Assembly (NCBI GenBank): GCA_028683785.1
Contig: JAQUHC010000003.1
Span: 1-42,832, forward strand
Length of the DNA stretch: 42,832 nucleotides
From: Oscillospiraceae bacterium
GTDB lineage: Bacteria > Bacillota > Clostridia > Oscillospirales > Acutalibacteraceae
Direction of reading: 5' to 3'
Positions 1 through 8,282 of the stretch are shown here, one piece after another (within the stretch, counting starts at the first letter, position 1; every line of letters begins with the position of its first letter). The position numbers were made by a program, and so were the translations under genes. A model generated the notes under the pieces. The model ran no database searches, was not told where the DNA came from, and was given only the letters and a program-made list of their open reading frames with translations.

Positions 1-70
1 TACCGGTTTTTGCAAATTTTTCTACTACTTTTCTATCTTCTTCCGTCAAGTATATTGGTGACATCGACAT
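1..70 (-). CDS. N-terminus of a transposase-like protein, possibly IS630 family (partial, runs off window)
   Basis: Reverse complement reads MSMSPIYLTEEDRKVVEKFAKTG with a GTGAGGT Shine-Dalgarno-like sequence upstream. The LTEEDRK start resembles IS630-type transposases. Only 23 codons are visible. Confidence 0.35.
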   Translation of the reverse strand, partial: MSMSPIYLTEEDRKVVEKFAKTG

Positions 71-150
71 TTTGATATACCTCACTTTTTTCTTTCAGTA
101 TATCACATATTATGTCGTTTTGTCAATGTTTAGATGTTACAGAGTACTAC

Positions 151-275
151 AGAACGGACAGATATGGAATCTGCCCCTACAGGACGGGCAGAATGGAATC
201 TGTCCCTACAGAACGGACAGATATGGAATCTGTCCCTACAGGACGGGCAGAATGGAATCTGCCCCTACAGGACGG
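151..275. repeat. Tandem array of alternating 30/29-bp hairpin units (A-B-A-B plus partial)
   Basis: agaacggacagatatggaatctgYccctac (151-180, 210-239) alternates with aggacgggcagaatggaatctgYccctac (181-209, 240-268), followed by a partial unit. Confidence 0.9.
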
Positions 276-378
276 TGGGGAGAATCGGGCGGTAGTATAT
301 GATTTTAAGTTTGCTTTTTTGATTTTAAAATGAGTGGAAGCTAAAACCGGGTTTAAAAACATATCCTATGTAATCAAA

Positions 379-413
379 AACAAGCTCCTCGCAGAAGGGG
401 CTTGTTTTTCTTG
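379..413. terminator. Rho-independent terminator-like hairpin
   Basis: aacaagc...gcttgtt followed by a T run. Confidence 0.5.
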
Positions 414-433
414 TGTTGCTGTAAATCCGTTTT

Positions 434-655
434 TCATTTCTTTTTTCTGTTTATAGCAATAGAAATAACAATCGAAACAATGATTAATACAACAGCGAAA
501 ATTGTCCAAAAAATAAATGCATCCAGTTCTGATTTATCCTTTGTAATAATCCAGCCCAACAACGAATCCCAAGAGAAAAGCCCGACAACAAGTACTATTG
601 TGACTAAAGCAATTATAGCCGCAAGGATATAACCGACTATTTTGTGCTTTCTCAT
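434..655 (-). CDS. Small two-TM membrane protein, hypothetical
   Basis: 73-aa ORF with two hydrophobic segments and a basic C-terminus (NRKKK). Confidence 0.6.
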   Translation of the reverse strand: MRKHKIVGYILAAIIALVTIVLVVGLFSWDSLLGWIITKDKSELDAFIFWTIFAVVLIIVSIVISIAINRKKK

Positions 656-698
656 AAAATCAACCCGCCCTTTTAAATAAAAACGCTATTACTCCAAT

Positions 699-1418
699 TT
701 ATTTCTCCGATATCAGCCACATCTTTATAACCGCGAACATTTCTCCTAAATAATCGGCGGGAGCCGAATACAATGCCGTTTTTACAGCAGTATGACCTGC
801 CGAGAAACCTGCGTCTCGCGCAGTTTCTGTCGCCCTGTATATCTGATAATCGTTGGTGACGAGGACGGATGTAAACCCATATGGGAAATGCTCATACAGA
901 ATTTTTTTCGAGGAAGAAAGGCTTTCATAAGTTGAGGTAGATTTTTCTTCTTTTATGATATTAGCTATCGGAATTTTTTTATCAAGCAGATAATTCTCCA
1001 TCACCTGCGCCTCGGTTATATCCTTATGCCCGCTTTTCCCGCCACTCACTACGATAATCGCGTCCGGGTTCTTTTCGTAATATTTGGCCGCTTTATCCAA
1101 TCGTTTTGATAGCTTGCTGCCGATTTTTTCCTCGCTCATTCCGGTTCCCAAAACAATAACGGCATCTTCATTATAAGCAACGCTGTCGATATTACCGTAA
1201 ATTGCAAGAGCAATCATAAATATAAACGGTATTACAGAAAAAATAGCGATGATAATATGCGTTCTCCTTTTAATTAATACGAAATAAAATGCGTATATTA
1301 TCAAGAGGATTGCAATAATGGCTTGAATCAACATGCCGATATGAAAGCCGGATACGAACAAAAGGAAAAATACATCCAAAAGCAAAAGATTTCCTATTGT
1401 TATTAAAAAATGTTTCAT
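699..1418 (-). CDS. YdcF/SanA-like DUF218 membrane protein
   Basis: N-terminal TM helices, then AVIVLGTGM..., IIVVSGGKSG, TYESLSSSKKIL and VLVTNDYQIYRATETARDAG, typical of DUF218. Confidence 0.85.
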   Translation of the reverse strand: MKHFLITIGNLLLLDVFFLLFVSGFHIGMLIQAIIAILLIIYAFYFVLIKRRTHIIIAIFSVIPFIFMIALAIYGNIDSVAYNEDAVIVLGTGMSEEKIGSKLSKRLDKAAKYYEKNPDAIIVVSGGKSGHKDITEAQVMENYLLDKKIPIANIIKEEKSTSTYESLSSSKKILYEHFPYGFTSVLVTNDYQIYRATETARDAGFSAGHTAVKTALYSAPADYLGEMFAVIKMWLISEK

Positions 1419-1596
1419 ACTATTCCCCCAGAATTTAAAATGTGGTCTGCCTGCAAACTGTTTCCTTGAGGTTTTTAATAGTATAACATATACATAATGA
1501 GTTTTAAACCATTGTTTTACATATTATTCTTCATATTGCTACTTTACGCTAAAAAATTCAATGTCATTATCATGTAAATTGATATAATTCCGTTTT

Positions 1597-2295
1597 TCAT
1601 CCCCTTTTCTTCAGCTTTTGGTTATTACAAAAATTCAAAATATCACGACAAACTTTTTCCCTGCATTCGCAGGTTTTGCTGAACACCTGATGACAGCCCC
1701 CTTCATAATATTTCACCGTAATATCACGCTCTATTTTTCTTTCAATAAATGCCGCGCTTTTCGGTTTTACGGTTTCATCATTCTTACATTGAATAACCAG
1801 TGTCGGACATTCAATATTTTGAAATATTTTTTTGCTTTTTGCGAGCAGCCTTAAAAATTGAATACAGGAGCGTATCGGCGTCTTGAAAGCGGCTTTTTTA
1901 TAATAACTGATATTGTCACATCGTCTGTTCTTAATATCATCAATAATGGATTTGGCAATAACTTTTATATTCCAATAATACACCGGCGTATTGATAAGGA
2001 CCAACCCGTCAACCTTATATTTAGTTTCCAGATATGAGCAAATCAACCCGCCCATAGAAAATCCCATTAATACCACCGAATCGTATTCGTTTTTAGCTTT
2101 TTCCAAAGCCTGTTCCCCGGACCGGATCCAATCCATGTATTTGGATTTTCTTAATTCTTTTTTTGTACCGCCGTGACCCGCGAGCAAAACACACCGGGGC
2201 GAAATGTCGTTTTTAATTAAATATTCTTTCAGGTATCCAATCTCCTCAAGCCCGCCGCCAAATCCATGTATTATGATATAGGCTCTGTTATTCAT
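1597..2295 (-). CDS. Alpha/beta hydrolase (carboxylesterase-like)
   Basis: HGFGG oxyanion region, nucleophile elbow GFSMGG, late D and H (CKNDETVKPKSA..., GGCHQVF). Confidence 0.85.
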   Translation of the reverse strand: MNNRAYIIIHGFGGGLEEIGYLKEYLIKNDISPRCVLLAGHGGTKKELRKSKYMDWIRSGEQALEKAKNEYDSVVLMGFSMGGLICSYLETKYKVDGLVLINTPVYYWNIKVIAKSIIDDIKNRRCDNISYYKKAAFKTPIRSCIQFLRLLAKSKKIFQNIECPTLVIQCKNDETVKPKSAAFIERKIERDITVKYYEGGCHQVFSKTCECREKVCRDILNFCNNQKLKKRG

Positions 2296-2480
2296 TTTAT
2301 CTTACTCCGATTTTTAGATTTTTTTGTATTGCCTCTTGTTGCAATCGCTAATTTATGTCCCTTTTTTAAAAGAGCACTTACCATATGAATACCGAAAAAC
2401 CTTGTCCCGCCGCTTGCTGATGTTATAATACTCGTTCGATTATTCCTTTCATGTATCGCCACCATTAATTTCCGCTGCAA
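2292..2480 (-). pseudogene. Truncated NAD-dependent epimerase/dehydratase N-terminus
   Basis: GGTRFFGIHMVSALLKKGHKLAIATRGNTK matches the Rossmann start of GGTRFFG-type epimerases but stops at 62 aa. Overlaps the hydrolase start by 4 nt. Confidence 0.6.
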
Positions 2481-2663
2481 TTTATAATATCATTATAGCA
2501 CAATATGTTAACATCTAAATACTAAAATATAAACTCATCCATGTTGCAGAACCCGTCAGATTGTTATATGCTATATATTAATCTCATATTAATGCCACAT
2601 CAAGGATTATACCAACAAACCATAAATAATGGAGCTAATTCAATATGATTTTGGGGTAACGCG

Positions 2664-3242
2664 ATGAATGATAACAATACAAATTTTGAAATAATCCGCA
2701 GCGGCAGAAAGACAATTGCCCTTGAAATTACAAGAGATTTGAGGGTACTTGTAAGAGCGCCTTATCGCATGCCGGATAGGGACATTAAACGGTTTATTGA
2801 AGAAAAATCACTGTGGCTGGAAAAGCACATGAAGCTTATGAAGAAAAAAGTCGAGATGGCCCAGCAACAAAAGGAGAGCGCTCCCAAATTCACTTCGGAA
2901 GAAATCCATCAGCTTGCCGACAAGGCACTTGTAATAATTCCCGAAAGAGTGGCCTATTATGCCCCGATAGTCGGTGTTCGATTCGGCAGGATAACCATAC
3001 GCAATCAGGTCTCACGCTGGGGCAGTTGTTCAAACAAGGGTAATCTCAATTTTAATTGCCTGTTGATGCTCATGCCGCCCGATGTAATCGATTATGTGGT
3101 TGTCCATGAGCTTTGCCATCTCAAAGAGCTGAATCATTCACCAAAATTCTGGAACGAGGTCGGTCGGGTACTCCCCGATTATAAGGTGTCGAAAAAATGG
3201 TTAAAAGACAACGGCACCGCGCTGATACAGAGGTTGAGGTAA
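2664..3242 (+). CDS. YgjP/SprT-like zinc metallopeptidase (DUF45)
   Basis: RWGSCSNKGNLNFNCLLMLMPPDVIDYVVVHELCHLKELNHSPKFW with an HELCH motif. Confidence 0.9.
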   Translation: MNDNNTNFEIIRSGRKTIALEITRDLRVLVRAPYRMPDRDIKRFIEEKSLWLEKHMKLMKKKVEMAQQQKESAPKFTSEEIHQLADKALVIIPERVAYYAPIVGVRFGRITIRNQVSRWGSCSNKGNLNFNCLLMLMPPDVIDYVVVHELCHLKELNHSPKFWNEVGRVLPDYKVSKKWLKDNGTALIQRLR

Positions 3243-3451
3243 AAACGGGGGTTGAATAATTTTATTTTCACTGTTTTTATGCGGTGAACAACACAGAAAT
3301 ATAAAGGGGTGACGCATAATGGAAAATGTGTGCCACTACTGCATCACATAAAGTTTCACCAAAAAACGTATAATTTTAGGGCTGTCGCACGGTTTTTCAT
3401 TGTGAGTCAAGCCCGATTAACCAATATAAAGCAATCAACTAATACCAGCAG

Positions 3452-3494
3452 CGGCAGGGGTGCGCAGCACGGCAGGAGCAAGCCCCTGCCCTAC
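3452..3494. repeat. GC-rich intergenic hairpin repeat
   Basis: ggcagggg...cccctgcc followed by ctac. Confidence 0.5.
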
Positions 3495-3525
3495 TTTTGC
3501 GGATTATTCTATCATAAAACGGACA

Positions 3526-3560
3526 AAGCAGGAACGGTCAAGACCGCTTCCTGCTTTGCG
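3526..3560. terminator. Palindromic terminator overlapping the 3' end of the flippase CDS
   Basis: aaagcaggaacggtcaagaccgcttcctgcttt; the stop codon (3538) lies within the hairpin. Confidence 0.6.
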
Positions 3561-5115
3561 TTTTTGTACGACCTGCCCATTTGAAATCCGCGGGGCTGAT
3601 GCTGCCGAACATATATAATAAAACGGCATACATCAGCAGCATTACGGCTGATAAAGCCAATATAACAACGGGTATCGGCAGCGAACGGCCGTTTATAATG
3701 TGCTGCAATCCTGCCGTAACCACCCCCGATGTTACAATTGCCAGCAGGGGCTTTAACACCCACTGCCCCCAGCGCATACCCACCCCTGTCACCACAAGAA
3801 GACGGCGGATATTCAGGGATGAGGTCAGAATGTTGCTGACTATCATTATAAACAGAAAGCCCTTTATTCCTCGTGTCGGGACTAAAAATATAATTGCTGA
3901 AATCCGTAAAACAGAGTCTAACATACTGTATTTCAATGAGCTTACCTGTTGGTCAAGCCCCTTTAGAAGACCGTCAACCACGCTTTCAAGATACATAAAC
4001 GGCATAATCGGCGCCAACACGCCTATCAGAAAACCCACCTCCTCGCTGCGGTAGATGATCATGCCGAGGCGGGATGAAAACATTATAAAAACCCCGCTTA
4101 TCGGAATTGATAAAAGCAGGGTGATGCGCAGGGAATGGGTTACCGCGCGCTCCACCTTTTCGGTCTGCCCCAAGGCGGATGCTTCGGTTATTTCGGGTAT
4201 CAGCAGGGTGGAAAACGCCGATAAAAAGGATGAGGGAAAAAATAATATCGGCAACGCCATGCCCTTAAGCATACCGAACTCCGAAAGGGCGCGTTCCCGT
4301 GATTTTGAAAACTTTGCAAGGCAATTCGGCACCAGAAGATTTTCTATTGTTCGCAGGGCGGTGTTAAGATAGCGCGCAGCGGAGATGGGCAGAGCGATCG
4401 CCAGAAGCCGCCTTAAAATGCGCGGCTTACCCTTTGCCTGCCCCCCGGATACGGTTGCGGGAAGACGGCGGCGGTCGATAAAATAACTCATGGCAAGAAT
4501 AAGACAGGATGCTGTTTCGGCAACGGTATCCCCTATCATTACGGCGGCACAGGCCGCGCTGATACCCTTTGAAGCAAAGCGGTCGATTATCAGAAAAATG
4601 ATGACAATTCTTACAAGCTGTTCGATAAGCTGTGCATTTGTCGAATATGAAACCCGCCGCCTTGCTATGAAATATCCGCGCAGGCAGGAGGATATGCCCA
4701 TAAACGGCAGCCCCAGCGAAAGTATCTTCAAGGCGGGTACTGCCCGGATGTCCCCCAGCCCGTATCGGGCGATTGTATCGGCGCCCGATATCACAATAAG
4801 AGCGGATAATATACCCGCCGAAAGGCTTAACATGACGGCTCTTCTCAGGATTTGGCGGGTGCTGCGTCGGGTTCCATGACCCGCCTGTTCGGCCACAAGA
4901 CGGGTTACGCCTGTCGAAATGCCCGATATGGCAAAGGTGGAGGCAAGCACATAAATCGAAAACACCAGCTGATATAAGCCCATGCCCTCTGCGCCGATTT
5001 TGTTCGATAGATATACCCGAAAGAACATTCCGACCGTGCGAAGCAACAGAGAAGTTCCGGTCAATATGAATGCATTTTTTACAAATGTAAATCGTCTCAA
5101 GGCAGCACATCCCAT
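3538..5115 (-). CDS. SpoVB-like polysaccharide/lipid flippase (MATE/MVF superfamily)
   Basis: Multi-TM protein: FVKNAFILTGTSLLLRTVGMFFRVYLSNKIGAEGMGLYQLVFSIY. Start placed at internal Met 40 (MGCAALRRF) so it does not overlap the upstream gene. Confidence 0.85.
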   Translation of the reverse strand: MGCAALRRFTFVKNAFILTGTSLLLRTVGMFFRVYLSNKIGAEGMGLYQLVFSIYVLASTFAISGISTGVTRLVAEQAGHGTRRSTRQILRRAVMLSLSAGILSALIVISGADTIARYGLGDIRAVPALKILSLGLPFMGISSCLRGYFIARRRVSYSTNAQLIEQLVRIVIIFLIIDRFASKGISAACAAVMIGDTVAETASCLILAMSYFIDRRRLPATVSGGQAKGKPRILRRLLAIALPISAARYLNTALRTIENLLVPNCLAKFSKSRERALSEFGMLKGMALPILFFPSSFLSAFSTLLIPEITEASALGQTEKVERAVTHSLRITLLLSIPISGVFIMFSSRLGMIIYRSEEVGFLIGVLAPIMPFMYLESVVDGLLKGLDQQVSSLKYSMLDSVLRISAIIFLVPTRGIKGFLFIMIVSNILTSSLNIRRLLVVTGVGMRWGQWVLKPLLAIVTSGVVTAGLQHIINGRSLPIPVVILALSAVMLLMYAVLLYMFGSISPADFKWAGRTKTQSRKRS

Positions 5116-5155
5116 ATGTATTTTTGCCGTCTCGGTAAAAGTCGGGGTGTTTGGT

Positions 5156-5941
5156 TTATTTCTGTGACGGTGTTTCGTCAAATAATATGAGAAGCTCCGA
5201 TTTTTGACCTGCGGGCAGCGGAATGAGATCAATCTGTTGAATTGCAGTTAACCCTCCGTAAAGCGGTATGCCCGAATACCTTGCACCGCAATAACCGTTT
5301 GCATTGACCTCGATTGTACAGGGAGCGGGGGGCTCACAAGTCGGCATGGTAATTATCGGGGTGCTGCCGTTGTCGTCGGTTCGGATACTCTTGTGCACCT
5401 TTTGACCGGACGCCCCGACACGGGTGACCAAAACCCGCGCCCCGACCACCGGAGCCGCCGGCCTTCCGGACATGACATTAACCTGCAGCATGGCGGGGGA
5501 AGACGGGGATGCGGGCATAGATGCCAACACCTCTTTTTTAAGCTGATTAATCGGGCGGAACATCGAGGGCGAAGGTGAGCATTCGTCCTCAACCGGTGCA
5601 TTATATATATTTGTTGCGGGCATTACATCGGGCTCGGGCTTGAGCGCCGCTGCCTCCTGGTTTATACAGGGGCGCAGCATGGAGGGTGACGGGGAGCACT
5701 CATCCTCAAAATCATATGCAGCGGGGGGGAACTGTGGTGCAGGCTGAACTTTTTGTACCGGTAAATCTTCGATATCCGGGCAAGTGTACGAAAAAGACGG
5801 CTGCTCAGGTATCGAGGTTTCTGTTACAGGAGATGTTATATCATCGGGTAAGGATTTTTTCTGATATGATTCAAGCATCTCCCTGCGATATTTTTCGATT
5901 ATACCTTTAAGCTCCGACGGGGTATTTTGTTTCGGTTTCAT
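5156..5941 (-). CDS. Protein with a carboxypeptidase-regulatory-like C-terminal domain and a duplicated DECSPSPSM motif
   Basis: Duplicated motifs EDECSPSPSMLRP / EDECSPSPSMFRP; C-terminus LQVNVMSGRPAAPVVGARVLV...TDDNGSTPIITMP resembles regulatory-like beta-sandwich domains. Confidence 0.65.
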   Translation of the reverse strand: MKPKQNTPSELKGIIEKYRREMLESYQKKSLPDDITSPVTETSIPEQPSFSYTCPDIEDLPVQKVQPAPQFPPAAYDFEDECSPSPSMLRPCINQEAAALKPEPDVMPATNIYNAPVEDECSPSPSMFRPINQLKKEVLASMPASPSSPAMLQVNVMSGRPAAPVVGARVLVTRVGASGQKVHKSIRTDDNGSTPIITMPTCEPPAPCTIEVNANGYCGARYSGIPLYGGLTAIQQIDLIPLPAGQKSELLILFDETPSQK

Positions 5942-6379
5942 TTATAATCACCAAGCCTTTCTGTTCACTAGGTTTTCGTATCATTTATATGATTAAAAAG
6001 GACAAATCATGCCTTTTATAACATGGGGCTCGGGCGACTTTACTGTTGAACGCATCGCTCAGCCGCTTGAGGGCTGTTTTGGGAGAAGCAGAATTGGTAT
6101 GCCGCAATTCAATTCCAGTCAACCTTTTTGTTTGGTGTAAGTGCACAACACAAAGAAAATTCTATAGGTATATCAAACTATTGACAATGTGTCATTTAAA
6201 CAACAAATCCGAACGCATCGCCAATCGTAAAAATTGGTAGATGGTCCGGATTTGATTATTTTATTGGAGCATGATCAGCCGGTCGTCATAGACATAAACG
6301 GAATTTAGAAAAAGGTCTATCATATTCTGACGGTATTTGGGGCATCAATGTCTCCGTCCTTTATCATTTTAAACATTAT

Positions 6380-6426
6380 GGAGCAAGGTCGGCCAACAAC
6401 ATTCGTTTACCTGCCTTGCTCTTTTT
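6380..6426 (+). terminator. Possible terminator hairpin
   Basis: gagcaagg...ccttgctc followed by ttttt. Confidence 0.35.
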
Positions 6427-6458
6427 AGGTGCGCCCAACCTTTAACCTTATTTCAAAT

Positions 6459-7358
6459 TTAAATCTGGATTTCATCAGTAATGGCATAATACAAGTTGTT
6501 TTCTTCATAAATTTTCACGATTTGTTCGCCAATTTTCTTCTCATCTTTTATTATTGAAATAATTATATTTGCGTTTGTTGCTATCTCTGTTCCACCTAAA
6601 GGAGACCAAAAAAGAGTCTTATTGGGATCTACCTTATGATCTTTACCATAGTTAGTAATATCACCGGTTTCTCTATTCCAGTCTAAAAGTTCTCCATTAT
6701 TAGTAGTTATACGTATTTCATAATTATCAACATTTTTACTGTCCTGCTGAGTGAATCCAAATTTGAATGGATACCCGGGAACGGAGGACGTTAAGGGACT
6801 AAAATTAGCCATTAACACCCTTATATTTGGATTAAGTTTCGTCGGAATTGTTTCATCAAGATAGTTTGGCGTGAGGGATTGGTTTGCTGTTTTAGGTGAA
6901 TAAGCCAATACAGAAAAACCCACGAGCACAGCATCGTCATAGACAGATGAGGTTAACTCAGAAGATGAGGTCAACCCAGAAGATGAGGTCAACCCAGAAG
7001 ATGAGGTCAACCCAGAAGATGAGGCTAACTCAGAAGATGACAACAACCCTTTATTATTTAACATATTTTTATTGCTTGTATCAAAGTATGGATAGATGAG
7101 AACAATTACTGCAATGAAAGCAAAACATGCTGTAATGATAGCAAACTTATAGGATATACCGTGTCGAATAGATTTTTTATGCTCCTCATTTTGAAAAGTT
7201 CTTTCTTTTTGAAAATATCTTAAAAATACTTCTTGAAATACATCATCCGCATCTGAAACTGAGCGAACTTGAGTAAGTGCTATTCTATATATCATTGCAG
7301 AATATTTATCTATTACTTCATTTTTATAATCATCAGTGCAAGATGAATGTATCTTCAT
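6459..7358 (-). CDS. Chimeric protein: truncated sigma-70 region 2 followed by TM helix, Ser-rich hexapeptide repeats and an extracytoplasmic domain
   Basis: IDKYSAMIYRIALTQVRSVSDADDVFQEVFLRYFQK is sigma region 2. It is followed directly by FAIITACFAFIAVIVLIYPYF and (SSS[EG]L[AT])x5. Confidence 0.7.
   Translation of the reverse strand: MKIHSSCTDDYKNEVIDKYSAMIYRIALTQVRSVSDADDVFQEVFLRYFQKERTFQNEEHKKSIRHGISYKFAIITACFAFIAVIVLIYPYFDTSNKNMLNNKGLLSSSELASSSGLTSSSGLTSSSGLTSSSELTSSVYDDAVLVGFSVLAYSPKTANQSLTPNYLDETIPTKLNPNIRVLMANFSPLTSSVPGYPFKFGFTQQDSKNVDNYEIRITTNNGELLDWNRETGDITNYGKDHKVDPNKTLFWSPLGGTEIATNANIIISIIKDEKKIGEQIVKIYEENNLYYAITDEIQI
6943..7040. repeat. 18-bp in-frame tandem repeat
   Basis: cagaagatgaggtcaacc-type units, coding on the minus strand for SSSGLT/SSSELT. 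Confidence 0.85.
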
Positions 7359-7714
7359 ATTGCAACCCCCTTATACTTATAAATCCCACAAGAGCCTAAA
7401 AAAGCTACAAATATAATATTTAAAGTTGAAATTCTTCTTATTTAGAACGGTCACTAACATACAATACCTATCAAATCTTAAAGGAGGAAAAAGTGTCGAA
7501 TTTTCTGTAAAATGGATTTTCCGCGAAAGAATAGTCAGTCGGTAATGTGTGTATTTTTGAAGGTAGTTTTAATACATTTTATATTTATGTTTTATTGCAA
7601 ATAGCTACATAAGCGGTCTGACCAAGGATACCCGTCTTGTTCATCCAGAAATAGACTTAAACTATTTTGGCTATCGGCTTCGCCTATAGGACACGTGACA
7701 ACCGAATACTCATA

Positions 7715-7806
7715 ATACTAATTTAATTTATAAACATAGATAATATCCAAGTCCGTTGTATATCTTCTTATTATGATATTTCTATATATTTATTTTAAAT
7801 TAGTAT
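7715..7806. mobile_element. 92-bp MITE-like element, copy 1
   Basis: Terminal inverted repeats ATACTAATTTAA/TTAAATTAGTAT; 2 mismatches by eye to the reverse complement of 33574-33665. Confidence 0.75.
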
Positions 7807-7984
7807 AAGATAGAAATGAATCCCCACGCTACACTGATATGGATATTATATGCGAATAAGTATTGTTTTCCAATACAAAAGAATAAAGCCCAGCGTTTGC
7901 TAGACTTATTAAGAAGCCGAAAACAAACAGCATGAATAAAATAATTGACAAACGGAGAAAATAAAGTATAATTATGAAAACAGT

Positions 7985-8250
7985 AAAAAACTTTGACGGG
8001 AAGAGTAGCCCTGAGTTGGCGTTACAGAGAGCCGGAGGTTGGTGCAATCCGGTACGGCAATCGGGAGGAAGAACATCCCCGAGTTTCTGTCTGAACGCGC
8101 ATGATATATGCGTTATTAGGCGCAGGCGTATGACGGCACGTTACAGCCGTAAACCATAGGTGATTGAGTGGGCTGCAGGTTCAGCCTATTTGGGTGGTAC
8201 CGCGGAAGTTAGCCTTTCGTCCCAGTTTTAGGGATGGAGGGCGTTTTTAT
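7985..8250 (+). promoter_or_regulatory. T-box leader upstream of aspS-gatC/gatAB
   Basis: Stem I signature acagagagccggaggttggtgcaatccggtac, T-box tgggtggtaccgcgg (8191-8205), terminator gccttt...agggc with T run. Apparent specifier ctgAACgcg (AAC 8094-8096). Confidence 0.9.
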
Positions 8251-8282
8251 TATTTATTGTACAAAAGCAGGAGGGAAATCAA

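Noticed and set aside
151-275. CRISPR array
   Set aside because: Units are contiguous 29-30 bp repeats with no unique spacers, and no cas genes are seen nearby.
4427-5110. 227-aa and plus-strand ORFs overlapping the flippase
   Set aside because: Alternate-frame and antisense shadows of the flippase, with no domain features.
6896-7099. 67-aa ORF with MRSTQK repeats
   Set aside because: Antisense reading of the 18-bp repeat in the sigma-chimera gene.
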